The position numbers and the translations under genes were made by a program. Under the pieces are notes generated by a model. It was not told where the DNA came from, searched no databases, and saw only the letters and a list, made by a program, of their open reading frames with translations. A DNA stretch of 64,000 nucleotides from Ensifer oleiphilus. Lineage in GTDB: Bacteria > Pseudomonadota > Alphaproteobacteria > Rhizobiales > Rhizobiaceae. The stretch is taken from the NCBI RefSeq assembly GCF_013371465.1, contig NZ_JABWDU010000003.1, positions 1,054,001 through 1,118,000 of the forward strand, read 5' to 3'. This document shows, in pieces, positions 25,093-33,404 of this stretch. Numbering within the stretch: the stretch's first letter is position 1; each line of letters opens with the position of its first letter.

Positions 25093-25156
25093 TTCGGGTG
25101 ATTTTTCCTTTTTCTCTGGGGTTAGAGGAGCCTGGGACAGGTTCCGTTTGACGAGC

Positions 25157-26254
25157 CTAGGAGAGGCTCTGTTCGTAGTCGGCGAAGGAAAATTCGCGGA
25201 CGAGCCTGACGTTGCCGTCAAGATCTCTGATGGCGATCGATGGCATGCCGACGCCGTTGAACCAGTTCTTCTTGACCATGGTGTAGCCGGCCGCATCCTG
25301 GAACGAGACGCGGTCGCCGACCTTCAACGGTTCGGAAAAGCGGAACTCGCCGAAGATATCGCCGGCGAGGCACGACTTGCCGCAGACCATGATGCTGTGC
25401 GGTCCAGCATTCGGCTCGACCTTGGCACTTTCGCGGTAGATCAAGAGGTCGAGCATGTGCGCTTCGATCGAGCTGTCGACGATGGCGAGATCCTTGCCGT
25501 TGTTGAGCGTATCGAGAACGGTGGTCTCAAGCGTCGTGCTGCGGGTGATCGCGGCTTCGCCGGGCTCCAGATAGACCTGAACGCCATGACGGCCGGAAAA
25601 CGCCTTCAGGCGCTCGCAGAAGGCATCGACCGGATAATCGTCGCCGGTGAAATGAATACCGCCGCCAAGGCTGATCCACTCGGCACGCGAAAGCAGGGTG
25701 CCGAACTTTTCCTCGATCTCCGACAGCATCCGGTCGAACAGGTCGAAATCCCTGTTTTCGCAGTTGTTGTGGATCATGAAGCCGCTGATGCGGTCCATCG
25801 CAGTTTCGATCTGCGCCGCATCCCATTCGCCGAGCCGGCTGAAGGGGCGGGCAGGGTCGGCGAGGTCGAAACTGGACGAGCTCATTCCGGGATTGAGACG
25901 CAGGCCGCGGGCGATGCCGGATGCCTTGTCGGCGAAACGATCGAGTTGGCCGATCGAGTTGAAGATGATCTTGTCGGCGTGCCCGATCACCTCGTCGATT
26001 TCGTTGTCACCGTAGGCGACACTGTAGGCATGGGTTTCGCCGCCGAATTTCTCGCGCCCGAGCCGCACCTCGTAGAGTGAGGAGGACGTCGTGCCATCAA
26101 TGTATTCGCGCATCATGTCGAACACCGACCAGGTGGCGAAGCATTTGAGCGCGAGCAGTGCCTTGGCGCCCGATTTTTCGCGCACGTAGGCGATCTTCTC
26201 CATGTTGCGAAGCAGCTTTGCCTTGTCGATCAGGTAGTAGGGGGTCTGGATCAT
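25157..26254 (-). CDS. nspC: Carboxynorspermidine decarboxylase
   Basis: The 365-aa protein is a fold III (alanine-racemase-like) PLP decarboxylase. LLALKCFATW contains Lys37 for the Schiff base; HNNCENRDF, LGGGIHF and EPGEAAI follow the NspC pattern; CGKSCLAGDIFGEF near the C-terminus holds the catalytic Cys contributed across the dimer. It removes CO2 from carboxynorspermidine or carboxyspermidine. ATG 26254 (MIQTPYYLID) matches the family start and has AAGG upstream; ATG 26284 adds ten unlikely residues. It is upstream of the dehydrogenase on the same strand, so the two enzymes of the pathway are made together. Confidence 0.93.
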   Translation of the reverse strand: MIQTPYYLIDKAKLLRNMEKIAYVREKSGAKALLALKCFATWSVFDMMREYIDGTTSSSLYEVRLGREKFGGETHAYSVAYGDNEIDEVIGHADKIIFNSIGQLDRFADKASGIARGLRLNPGMSSSSFDLADPARPFSRLGEWDAAQIETAMDRISGFMIHNNCENRDFDLFDRMLSEIEEKFGTLLSRAEWISLGGGIHFTGDDYPVDAFCERLKAFSGRHGVQVYLEPGEAAITRSTTLETTVLDTLNNGKDLAIVDSSIEAHMLDLLIYRESAKVEPNAGPHSIMVCGKSCLAGDIFGEFRFSEPLKVGDRVSFQDAAGYTMVKKNWFNGVGMPSIAIRDLDGNVRLVREFSFADYEQSLS

Positions 26255-26315
26255 GATGTGCCTTGCGTCTTCAAAGTGTTTCAAATGTCGGGACTGCAGG
26301 TGGAGAGGCGGAGGG

Positions 26316-27134
26316 CTATCCGACCGCCAGCCCCAGCGCCCGTCGTTTCATGGCGCGGGCGGCAAGCGAGATATTGACCGAGCTTTTGAAGCGATAATTC
26401 GTGGCCAGTGTTGCGACATTGGCTGCCTCGCCTATCATCGGTGCGGTGGGTAGTTGTTCGGGCATCGACGTCTGGTTTGCGGCCGGCGTCGGACAGAACG
26501 CTTCGCCTCTGATTGAGCCAAGCCAGATCTTTTCGTGTTTGGATGATCGCCTCAAGACGGCTGCAGCCTCAAGAAAATCCGCTTGCGCGGCGGCATCCTG
26601 CGGGTCGAGGCGAAGGCGTTCCTGGCTGGCGTGGATGGCAGCCGCGATCCCATGCGGGTCGCACTTCGGCCTGCGCCACAGCAGATACCGCCCATCGATC
26701 AGATCGATATAGTCGTCGAGCGTGGCGACCGGGAGCGGCTCTCCAGATAAGCGCCCGTAGAACTGGAGAGGGTCGGCGGCGGGGGCCGGCTCAAGGCTTG
26801 AGTCGGTGTCGGTCGATGTCTCAGGCTCGAAGTCGACAATACGGGCAACCGACATGGCGATCTGCGGCCAGTTGGAAAGCGCCTGCTCGGTCACGCGAGG
26901 CGTCAGGCCGGTGTGGCGCCAAAGGGAATGGCTGATGGCGAGGCTGGCCCGCGCTGCCGCGTCGAGTTCGAAATATCCTGGTTTGTCTGTGCAAACAGTT
27001 CGCCGCGCGCTCTTCAGCGCGTCGCAATTGAAGAGATCGGCAAGCGCCGCCCGGCTTTCTCCGAGTGCGGTTGCGATGTCGAACGCGGTAAACCGGCCGG
27101 TGCGCCAGCTATCAGTTTGCGGGAGATTTTTCAT
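26316..27134 (-). CDS. Unknown 272-aa protein upstream of nspC
   Basis: Not recognised. The N-terminus (about 10-45, GRFTAFDIATALGESRAALADL) resembles a helix-turn-helix, followed by a helical stretch with IAMSVARIVDFEPE, an acidic Pro-rich linker (about 104-120) and an alpha-helical C-terminal half ending in basic residues. No signal peptide or membrane segment is seen. It ends 61 nt before nspC on the same strand, so it may be in the same transcript. A DNA-binding or phage-type adaptor role is possible but unproven. Confidence 0.6.
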   Translation of the reverse strand: MKNLPQTDSWRTGRFTAFDIATALGESRAALADLFNCDALKSARRTVCTDKPGYFELDAAARASLAISHSLWRHTGLTPRVTEQALSNWPQIAMSVARIVDFEPETSTDTDSSLEPAPAADPLQFYGRLSGEPLPVATLDDYIDLIDGRYLLWRRPKCDPHGIAAAIHASQERLRLDPQDAAAQADFLEAAAVLRRSSKHEKIWLGSIRGEAFCPTPAANQTSMPEQLPTAPMIGEAANVATLATNYRFKSSVNISLAARAMKRRALGLAVG

Positions 27135-27599
27135 TACATGCTGTCGAGAGCTAGGGTCTGCTCGCTATCAGGAAGTGCGCTTGGAGCGGCGCGAAGCGGC
27201 AACCGGTTTCATCGTCTCAGCTCGCAGGGAGGTAGCTGGGATGGCGTGACATGCCCCGGTCGCGCACGGTAAAAGCCGCGGCCGGGTTACGATCCCGCTT
27301 TGAGGCGCACGGGTTCTCGAAGGGCATATGAAGTCACGATCAGCATGCCGCTATCGTAAATGCGACGGCGCATATGTCAAGGCAATGGGCCGGATGTGCG
27401 CAACCGCCGCACGCTGCGGGTGCGTTTCGGTTGTCGGTACTGTTTCACGAACAGGCGCTGCCATGGCCGCAAAATGCCCGAGACCTGGAGGCGTAGCAAA
27501 AAATCGCGGTTGCCGAGCGATTGTTGGAAGAGCGATCCCGCTCCGGCCGCAGTCATGGTTTTGCATTGATTGAGGACCGGGCGCTGACCTGTCAAAGTA
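27135..27599. other. 465-bp gap without a convincing gene
   Basis: Several short overlapping open frames exist on both strands, including a Cys-rich + frame at 27328-27573, but none has a good ribosome binding site or a recognisable protein. Nothing further is supported. The candidate small RNA begins near 27600. Confidence 0.5.
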
Positions 27600-27604
27600 T
27601 GTGG

Positions 27605-27712
27605 GTCGCTTGATGTGCAGCCATCCTCCCGGCTGCGATAGCGATGTTCCCTCTGGAGGTTATACACCTCTCAATTTGAGGCCGCCGTCTGAACGGTGGC
27701 CTTTTTCTTTTT
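27605..27712 (+). ncRNA. Candidate trans-acting small RNA with anti-Shine-Dalgarno loop
   Basis: Three consecutive hairpins occur outside any gene. The first is GCAGCC (27617-27622) with GGCTGC (27631-27636), presenting loop ATCCTCCC. The second is GAGGT (27656-27660) with ACCTC (27666-27670). The third is a terminator, AGGCCGCCGT (27679-27688) with ACGGTGGCCT (27693-27702), one G.U pair, followed by CTTTTTCTTTTT. No coding frame ends near this + strand terminator, so it must end an untranslated RNA. A pyrimidine-rich loop complementary to ribosome binding sites is a feature of alphaproteobacterial sRNA families such as alpha-r14/CCUCCUCCC RNAs; membership here is inference. The 5' end is not defined. 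Confidence 0.5.
27679..27712 (+). terminator. Rho-independent terminator of the candidate sRNA
   Basis: A 10-bp stem with one wobble pair (27679-27688/27693-27702) and a CTGA tetraloop is followed by a nearly unbroken T run to 27712. It is oriented on the + strand and lies 66 nt before the operator of the downstream lacI-type gene, so it also shields that operon from readthrough. Confidence 0.85.
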
Positions 27713-27758
27713 GACACCTCAGCAGGACCGGCAAGACCACATCCAAAATCGTGTGGAC

Positions 27759-27793
27759 TTGCGGACTCGAATTCTCCGTGGTAACGTTCCCAC
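27759..27793 (+). promoter_or_regulatory. Promoter and operator 1 of the LacI-controlled operon
   Basis: GTGGTAACGTTCCCAC (27778-27793) is a palindrome with one mismatch and the central CG typical of LacI-family sites. It shares the core AACGTTCCC with the perfect operator at 28907-28926. A plausible promoter, TTGCGG (27759-27764), 17 nt, TAACGT (27782-27787), places the -10 box inside the operator. This fits autorepression of the regulator gene that starts at 27822. Confidence 0.6.
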
Positions 27794-27821
27794 GAGTTCA
27801 TGCCATGGGAGGGCGTGTGTG

Positions 27822-28868
27822 ATGCAGCGGAGGCGGCCGACGATCATCGACGTCGCGCGCAAGGCAGGGGTGTCCAAGAGCACCGCCGGCCGGGCACTCT
27901 CCGGCGCGTCCAATGTTACGGACGAGGCGCGTGAGCGTGTGCTTGAGGCTGCCCGTGCCGTCGGCTATGAGCGCAACGATCTCGCCGTCGGCATGCGCTC
28001 AGGGCGCACCGGCCTGCTTGGCCTTGTCATTCCCGATATCACCAACCCGTTCTGGGCCGAGGTCGCGCGTGGCGCGCAGGACCGCGCGGCTGAAAACGGG
28101 GCCTCTCTCCTGGTGTTTTCCTCGGATTGGGATCATGGCCGCGAGGCCAGCCACCTGCGGGCGCTGCGGCAGGCGAGGGTCGATGGTGCCATCATCAATC
28201 CGGTCGCCGACAGCTTCGATGACCTCGACAGGTTCGGACTGCCTTTCGTGCTGATCGGCTCGAGTGCGGAACGGTTCCCGGCCAATTCTTCCGTCGGTTC
28301 CGATATCGCCCAGGCGGTCAGACTTGGCATGGACCATCTGGTGTCCAAGGGGCATCACGCGCCAGCCCTTATCCTCGGGCCGAAGTCGCGCATCGCACGG
28401 GCCCGGTTTCTGCGGACCTTCCACGAGCATTGCGTCGAGCGCGACATCGACCCGGCGGCGCTGCCGATGGAAGACGGCGAATACACCGTTGAAGGCGGGC
28501 GCACGGCGATGATGCGGCTCCTTCAGCGCGACCGGGTCGGCCACCTCGCGGTCTTTGCCGCCAACGATCTGATGGCGCTCGGCGCCATGGTTGCCGTGCG
28601 TGAAGCCGGGCTTCGATGCCCGGAGGATGTATCGATCCTCGGTTTCGACGGCATTCCCGCCGGCGCATTTTCCTGGCCGGGACTGACGACAGTCGCCAAG
28701 CCCGGGCGCGAAATCGGCGTGCGCGCCGTCGACTGCCTGTTCGATGAAATCGCCGGCCGGCCCGAACATGGGCGGGTGTTCATGCCATGCCGGCTGATCG
28801 AGCGAGGCTCATTGGCTGATGTGTCGCTCGACCAGCCCAGACGCGCAGCAAGCTCCGGGAGGGGGTAA
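27822..28868 (+). CDS. LacI family transcriptional regulator
   Basis: The 348-aa protein begins with a LacI HTH and hinge (PTIIDVARKAGVSKSTAGRAL, with VTDEARERVLEAARAVGYERN) and continues as a periplasmic-binding-protein-like sensor: LGLVIPDITNPFWAEVARGA, VFAANDLMALGAMVAVREAG, ILGFDGIPAGAFSWPGLTTV. It should repress until a sugar-like ligand binds. ATG 27822 has GGGAGGG upstream and starts the HTH directly; the 42 upstream codons of open frame run through the operator and are not coding. It lies directly before the ABC/ADP-ribosylglycohydrolase operon, and two matching palindromes flank it. Confidence 0.92.
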   Translation: MQRRRPTIIDVARKAGVSKSTAGRALSGASNVTDEARERVLEAARAVGYERNDLAVGMRSGRTGLLGLVIPDITNPFWAEVARGAQDRAAENGASLLVFSSDWDHGREASHLRALRQARVDGAIINPVADSFDDLDRFGLPFVLIGSSAERFPANSSVGSDIAQAVRLGMDHLVSKGHHAPALILGPKSRIARARFLRTFHEHCVERDIDPAALPMEDGEYTVEGGRTAMMRLLQRDRVGHLAVFAANDLMALGAMVAVREAGLRCPEDVSILGFDGIPAGAFSWPGLTTVAKPGREIGVRAVDCLFDEIAGRPEHGRVFMPCRLIERGSLADVSLDQPRRAASSGRG

Positions 28869-28871
28869 GCA

Positions 28872-29849
28872 ATGACCAATCGTGACGAGGCGGTGATGTC
28901 GCCTAAATTTGGGAACGTTCCCAAATCGAGTGCGGGCCGCAGGCAGGGACGCATGGCCGTCGCCGCCGATGGCTGGCGGCGCTGGTGGCCCTATTACGTC
29001 ATGATGGCGCCGGGCATCCTGTTCTTCCTCGTCTTCCATTATCTGCCGATCTGGGAGGCGCGCATCGCCTTCGAGCAGGTACGCATCGTGCCGCCCAACA
29101 TCTGGGTGGGCATCAAGCATTTCCAGGTGCTGTTCTCCTCGCCGGTGTTCTGGCAGGTGCTCGCCAACACGCTGATCATCTCGGCCATGAAGATGGTGTT
29201 CTTCCTACCGGTGCCGATCATCGTCGCGCTGTTGTTGAACGAGGTTCGCGGTGGGTCGCTGCGCAAGTTCATCCAGTCGGCGATCTACCTGCCGCATTTC
29301 CTGTCCTGGGTGGTGATCGCCGGTATCTTCATTGCAGCGCTGTCGCCGACCGACGGCGCCGTCAACAATCTCATGGGCATGGCCGGCATGGCGCCACGGT
29401 CGTTCATGACCGATACCGGCGCGATCCGCTGGGTACTGGTCTTTACCGAAATCTGGCGTTCGGCCGGCTGGGACAGCCTGCTCTATCTTGCAGCCATCAT
29501 CGCCATCGACCAGCAGCTCTATGATGCCGCCGAGATCGACGGCGCCAACCGCTGGCAGAAGATCAGGCACGTCACGCTGCCGGGCATCGTGCCGACCATT
29601 GCGACGCTGTTCATCCTCAATGCCGGCATGTTCCTCAACGCCGACCTTAACCAGGTGATCAACCTCTCCAACGACGTGGTGCGCAGCAAGATCGATATCG
29701 TCGATACCTATGTCTACCGCATCGGGCTCCAGACCGGCGAATACTCGCTGGCAACGGCCGCCGGCCTTTTCAAGGCGGTGCTCGGCACGATGATGATCGT
29801 GATCGCCCATTTCGTTTCCAAGCGTCTGACCGGAAAGGGAGTCTGGTAA
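28872..29849 (+). CDS. ABC permease, LplB type (first permease of the novel operon)
   Basis: The 325-aa protein has six hydrophobic segments starting with WPYYVMMAPGILFFLVFHYLP. The EAA loop is YDAAEIDGANRWQKIRHVTLP. The N-terminal WPYYxMMxPGxxFFxxFxYxP pattern and overall layout are those of LplB permeases of polysaccharide-type ABC importers. Two starts are possible: 28872, with GGGAGGGGG upstream, used in mRNA reading through from the regulator gene; and 28953, with AGGCAGGGA upstream, used if transcription starts at the operator at 28907-28926. It overlaps the next permease gene as TAATG. Confidence 0.88.
   Translation: MTNRDEAVMSPKFGNVPKSSAGRRQGRMAVAADGWRRWWPYYVMMAPGILFFLVFHYLPIWEARIAFEQVRIVPPNIWVGIKHFQVLFSSPVFWQVLANTLIISAMKMVFFLPVPIIVALLLNEVRGGSLRKFIQSAIYLPHFLSWVVIAGIFIAALSPTDGAVNNLMGMAGMAPRSFMTDTGAIRWVLVFTEIWRSAGWDSLLYLAAIIAIDQQLYDAAEIDGANRWQKIRHVTLPGIVPTIATLFILNAGMFLNADLNQVINLSNDVVRSKIDIVDTYVYRIGLQTGEYSLATAAGLFKAVLGTMMIVIAHFVSKRLTGKGVW
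28907..28926. promoter_or_regulatory. Operator 2: perfect 20-bp LacI-type palindrome
   Basis: TTTGGGAACGTTCCCAAA is an exact 18-bp palindrome, extended by one further A/T pair to 20 bp. It has the central CG of LacI sites and the same core as operator 1. TAAATT at 28904-28909 could be a -10 box at its left edge. It overlaps the first codons of the longest permease frame, so transcripts from this promoter would use ATG 28953. Confidence 0.7.
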
Positions 29850-30745
29850 TGGCCCTGTCGCGCAAGACCCCGATCGAACGCATCGAATATGCGATCATCG
29901 TCTCGACGCTGCTGCTGCTCGTCGTCGTCACGGTCCAGCCGATCCTCAACCTGCTCGCCGTCTCGCTCTCCGAGCCGGCAAAGGTGCCGGGCATGAGCGG
30001 GCTGACCATCATCCCCCGAGGGTTCTCCTTCGAGGTCTGGAGTGTTCTGCTTCAGCACCCCAATGTGCAGCGCGGCATCTTCAACTCCATTTTCATCACC
30101 GCCGTCAGCACCGTGATCGGCGTCGTCGGCACGGCACTGATGGCCTGGGGACTTTCCAGGCCCGGCCTGCCGGGGCGAAAGGCGCTCTTCATCCTCGTTC
30201 TCGTCACCATCGTGTTCGAGCCGGGCATCATCCCCGACTATTTCGTCAACAAGCGCTTAGGTCTGCTCGACAGCTACTGGTCGGTGATCCTCTTCAAGGC
30301 GGTCAATGCCTGGTACCTGATCATCCTCATCCGCTTCTTCGAAGAGATCCCGAAGGAACTGCTGGAAGCCGCCGAACTCGATGGCGCCAACCCGTTCCAG
30401 GTTTTCTGGCACCTGGTTCTGCCGCTCGCCAAGCCGGCGCTTGCGACCATCTCGCTGTTCTATCTCGTCTTTCACTGGAACGAGTTCTTCCGCGCGATGA
30501 TCTATCTGAACGACCAGGGCAAATGGCCGTTGCAGGTGGTGCTGCGCCAGTTCGTCATCGATGGAGACAAGGTCGCCATCGTCGGCGCCAACAACGCCAG
30601 CAACAACACAGGCGCCAGCCAGATCGATCTGCGGTCGCTGAAAGCCGGCATGATCCTGCTCACCATCGTGCCGATCCTGGCGATCTATCCGCTGATCCTC
30701 AAATTCTTCACCAAGGGAACCATGAGCGGCGCGCTCAAGGGGTGA
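29849..30745 (+). CDS. ABC permease, YtcP/LplC type (second permease)
   Basis: The 298-aa protein has six membrane helices. ASLS-like VSLSEPAKV after helix 1, LFxLVLVTIVFEPGIIPDYF, and the EAA loop LLEAAELDGANPFQVFWHLVLP are typical of the LplC/YtcP carbohydrate permease group, which pairs with LplB. The ATG shares its A with the preceding stop codon (TAATG). With the binding protein (30792) and the ATPase (35599) it would form one complete importer. Confidence 0.9.
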   Translation: MALSRKTPIERIEYAIIVSTLLLLVVVTVQPILNLLAVSLSEPAKVPGMSGLTIIPRGFSFEVWSVLLQHPNVQRGIFNSIFITAVSTVIGVVGTALMAWGLSRPGLPGRKALFILVLVTIVFEPGIIPDYFVNKRLGLLDSYWSVILFKAVNAWYLIILIRFFEEIPKELLEAAELDGANPFQVFWHLVLPLAKPALATISLFYLVFHWNEFFRAMIYLNDQGKWPLQVVLRQFVIDGDKVAIVGANNASNNTGASQIDLRSLKAGMILLTIVPILAIYPLILKFFTKGTMSGALKG

Positions 30746-30791
30746 CGAGACACGTTCCAACAAAGAAGCCTATCAAAACGGAGGAGACGAA

Positions 30792-32216
30792 ATGCTTAGA
30801 AAAATGGTCCTGCTGGCCTCGACTGCCCTGGCGCTCAGCCTTGGTGCGGCCGCCCCGACAATGGCCGAACCGGTCAAGATCCGGGTGGTGTCCAAGGACT
30901 TCACGCCGTCCAACCCCGACGACGTCAAGCACCTGCAGCGCATTGAGGACGCGCTTCGGGCGCAGGGCACCGATCTCGACATCGAACTCGTCGACCTGCC
31001 GTCTTCCGGCTATGCCGACAAGCTGTCTGTCATGCTGCTCTCGGGAGACATCCCGGACCTGATCTATTTCCAGGGCGGCGACGCCAAGATGGTCGAGCAG
31101 GGCGTGCTCGAGGATCTCGGCCCGATGCTGGCCGACACCAAGTACCTGAAAGACGCGCTGTGGCCGCACAATGTCGAGCGCCTGAAGAACTATCCCTATC
31201 TGCTCTACGTCTATCCGGTGCGCGGGCCGCAGCCGGTGATCCGCAAGGACTGGCTGGAAAAGACCGGCCTCAAGGCGCCTGAAACCGTCGAAGACTATGT
31301 CACCCTGTTCAAGGCGATCAAGGACGGTGACCTCGACGGCAACGGCGTCGCCGACAGCTATGGCGTGACCACGGCTGACAACACCAACGAGCTCGATTCC
31401 ATCTTCAACCAGGCCTTCGGCATCACCGGCACCTGGATGAAGAATGCAGGCGGCGAGTGGGTGCATGCGCGCATCACGAGCCAGGAGAAAGACAAGATCG
31501 CCTTCTACGCATCGCTGCGTGAGCAGGGGCTCTATGATCCCGAGTACATCACCACCAAGTTCGACGTGAAGGAAGACAAGTTCTACACCGGCCGGGCCGG
31601 CGTGATCTTCGGCTCCTCCGGCGAGGTCATCGACATCTATGGCGGCAAGATGCGCCAGGTTCATCCGGGCACCGAGCTCGTGCTTCTGGCGCCGCCGAAG
31701 GGACCGGGTGGCCAGGGCCTCGCCGCCGTCGACGTCTCGAAGGAATCGCGCGGCTTTGCGATCTCCTCCGTCTCGGAGCACAAGGCCGAAGTGATGAAGC
31801 TGCTCGACTTCATGGCAAGCCCGGAAGGCCAGATGTTCGATCGACTCGGCTTCGAGGGCCAGGAATACACCAAGGACGGCGACGCTTATAAGGTCACCGA
31901 CAAGATCGCCACCTGGTACGCCCGCTTCATGGTCGCGGCCAACTGGACCCCGCCAGTCGTCTGGCAGTCGGAAGCGGCCCAGCAGTCGCTGGCGACGATC
32001 CAGAAGGACTTCAAGCCGGACAACACCTTCGTCTGGCCGGCCGACTACGCCGCCGATCTCGACGCCACCGAAAACGTCTACCGGTCCTGGGTCTACAAGT
32101 TCATCTCCGGCGCCGCCAAGATGGATCAGTGGGACCAGTATGTCGCGGAGTGGGAAGCGGCTGGCGGAAAACGTCTCAACGAGTATGCAAGGACTGTTCT
32201 CGATGCAGAAAAGTAG
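30792..32216 (+). CDS. Extracellular solute-binding protein, LplA type
   Basis: The 474-aa protein has a signal peptide (MLRKMVLLASTALALSLGAA, cleavage near MAEP at about 25) without a lipobox. GDIPDLIYFQGGDAKMVEQGVLEDL and DWLEKTGLKAPETVEDY are standard for LplA/AlgQ-like binding proteins. The loop DGDLDGNGVADSYG resembles the EF-hand-like calcium site of alginate-binding AlgQ proteins. Size and family suggest an oligosaccharide or decorated sugar as ligand. GGAGGAG lies before the start, and it follows the permease gene by 46 nt. Confidence 0.9.
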   Translation: MLRKMVLLASTALALSLGAAAPTMAEPVKIRVVSKDFTPSNPDDVKHLQRIEDALRAQGTDLDIELVDLPSSGYADKLSVMLLSGDIPDLIYFQGGDAKMVEQGVLEDLGPMLADTKYLKDALWPHNVERLKNYPYLLYVYPVRGPQPVIRKDWLEKTGLKAPETVEDYVTLFKAIKDGDLDGNGVADSYGVTTADNTNELDSIFNQAFGITGTWMKNAGGEWVHARITSQEKDKIAFYASLREQGLYDPEYITTKFDVKEDKFYTGRAGVIFGSSGEVIDIYGGKMRQVHPGTELVLLAPPKGPGGQGLAAVDVSKESRGFAISSVSEHKAEVMKLLDFMASPEGQMFDRLGFEGQEYTKDGDAYKVTDKIATWYARFMVAANWTPPVVWQSEAAQQSLATIQKDFKPDNTFVWPADYAADLDATENVYRSWVYKFISGAAKMDQWDQYVAEWEAAGGKRLNEYARTVLDAEK

Positions 32217-33387
32217 CGTTCAAGGGCTCTCCCTCAAAGGGAGGGTCCGCGCGCTCATCCATGGCGTCGCACTCGGCGACGCCATGGGGGCGCCGGTCGA
32301 AAAATTGCCGGCCGCCGAAATCGCGCAGCGATATGGCCGTGTGAAGTCGCTGGACACCGAGTGGCACAAGATGTCGCTCGATGCGACCGCCCGCAACGGC
32401 CGGGTGCGCGGCAACGGCATCGTCACCGACGATACGCTGATGACGCTCTGCCTGATGGATATCTATGGCGAGGTCGGCCGGCATCTCGATGCCTGGGACA
32501 TGGCAGATGGCATGGTCCGGCAGATCGCCTGGGTGCCGCGCTACGTGCCGGAGCTGCAGCGCGAAGCGATGCTGATCGAGCGGCTGTTCTATCCGGAAAA
32601 ATGGATCTTCCAGCGCCATCAGTTGACCTCGTGCGATCCGCGCCAGGGTGGCATCGGCAACATGGTCAATTGCGGTGCCGCGATGTATGTGGCGCCGATC
32701 GGCGTCGTCAACGCATGCGATCCGAAGGCCGCCTATGACGAGGCTATCGCGTTCGCTTCGGGCCATCAGGAAAGCTTCGGGCTTGAAGCGGCCGGCGTGT
32801 TTGCCGCCGCGGTTGCCGCGGCCTTCGTGCCCGGCACAGATATCGAAGGCGTGATCGAGGCCGTTCTGGCGCTTGCCAAGGACGGCACGCGCAACGCCAT
32901 TGCCGACATCGCTGAAATCGCGCGCACACTGAAGGCGCAAGGTGCCGACCACGCAACGGTCGTTGCAGCCTTCCATGCCGCGATCGCGCCCTATTCTCCC
33001 ATGGGCGACGACGTCAACCACACACCCGCCAAGGCCGGTCGCCTGACGGCTGCCTATCAGCCAAGCCGCCTCGGCTCGATCGAAGAACTGCCGCTGGCGC
33101 TCGGTTTCTGCCTGTTCAACGACGGAGATTTCCGCCGCTCGATCGAGGACGGCATCAATTCCGGTCGAGATACCGACTCCATCGGCGTCATGGCCGGTGC
33201 GATCCTCGGTGCGATGCACGGCGAAGGCGTCATCGACGCCGCCGACCACGCGCTGCTCGACCGCGCCAACAGGCTCGACCTTACCGCTTCGGCCGACCGC
33301 TTTACCGAAGTGGTAACGACCATGCTTGCCGCCGACCAGGCGGCGGCCGACCGGCGGACCAGCTTCCGCGCCGCCCTCACATTCTGA
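32203..33387 (+). CDS. ADP-ribosylglycohydrolase-family enzyme 1
   Basis: The 394-aa protein has the DraG/ARH fold signatures: GVALGDAMGAPVE (22-34) near the N-terminus, GIVTDDTLMTL (73-83) with the TDD metal-ligand motif, and INSGRDTDSIGVMAGAI towards the C-terminus with the D-T-D motif binding the second metal. Known members remove ADP-ribose from Arg, Asn-type or Ser side chains, or act on ribosides, with two Mg/Mn ions. No signal peptide is present. ATG 32203 overlaps the binding-protein gene by 14 nt; ATG 32185 or 32140 are alternatives. Placement in a sugar-importer operon argues for an imported N- or O-glycoside as substrate rather than a modified protein. Confidence 0.88.
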   Translation: MQKSSVQGLSLKGRVRALIHGVALGDAMGAPVEKLPAAEIAQRYGRVKSLDTEWHKMSLDATARNGRVRGNGIVTDDTLMTLCLMDIYGEVGRHLDAWDMADGMVRQIAWVPRYVPELQREAMLIERLFYPEKWIFQRHQLTSCDPRQGGIGNMVNCGAAMYVAPIGVVNACDPKAAYDEAIAFASGHQESFGLEAAGVFAAAVAAAFVPGTDIEGVIEAVLALAKDGTRNAIADIAEIARTLKAQGADHATVVAAFHAAIAPYSPMGDDVNHTPAKAGRLTAAYQPSRLGSIEELPLALGFCLFNDGDFRRSIEDGINSGRDTDSIGVMAGAILGAMHGEGVIDAADHALLDRANRLDLTASADRFTEVVTTMLAADQAAADRRTSFRAALTF

Positions 33388-33404
33388 TCGATAACGAAAG
33401 ACGC

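Noticed and set aside
27328-27573. 81-codon Cys-rich frame as a possible peptide gene
   Set aside because: No usable ribosome binding site and several equally long frames overlap it on both strands; the Cys spacing fits no known motif.
32140-32202. Longer N-terminus for glycohydrolase 1
   Set aside because: The extra 21 codons lie wholly inside the binding-protein gene and do not resemble the ARH fold; the start at 32203 gives an ordinary short overlap.
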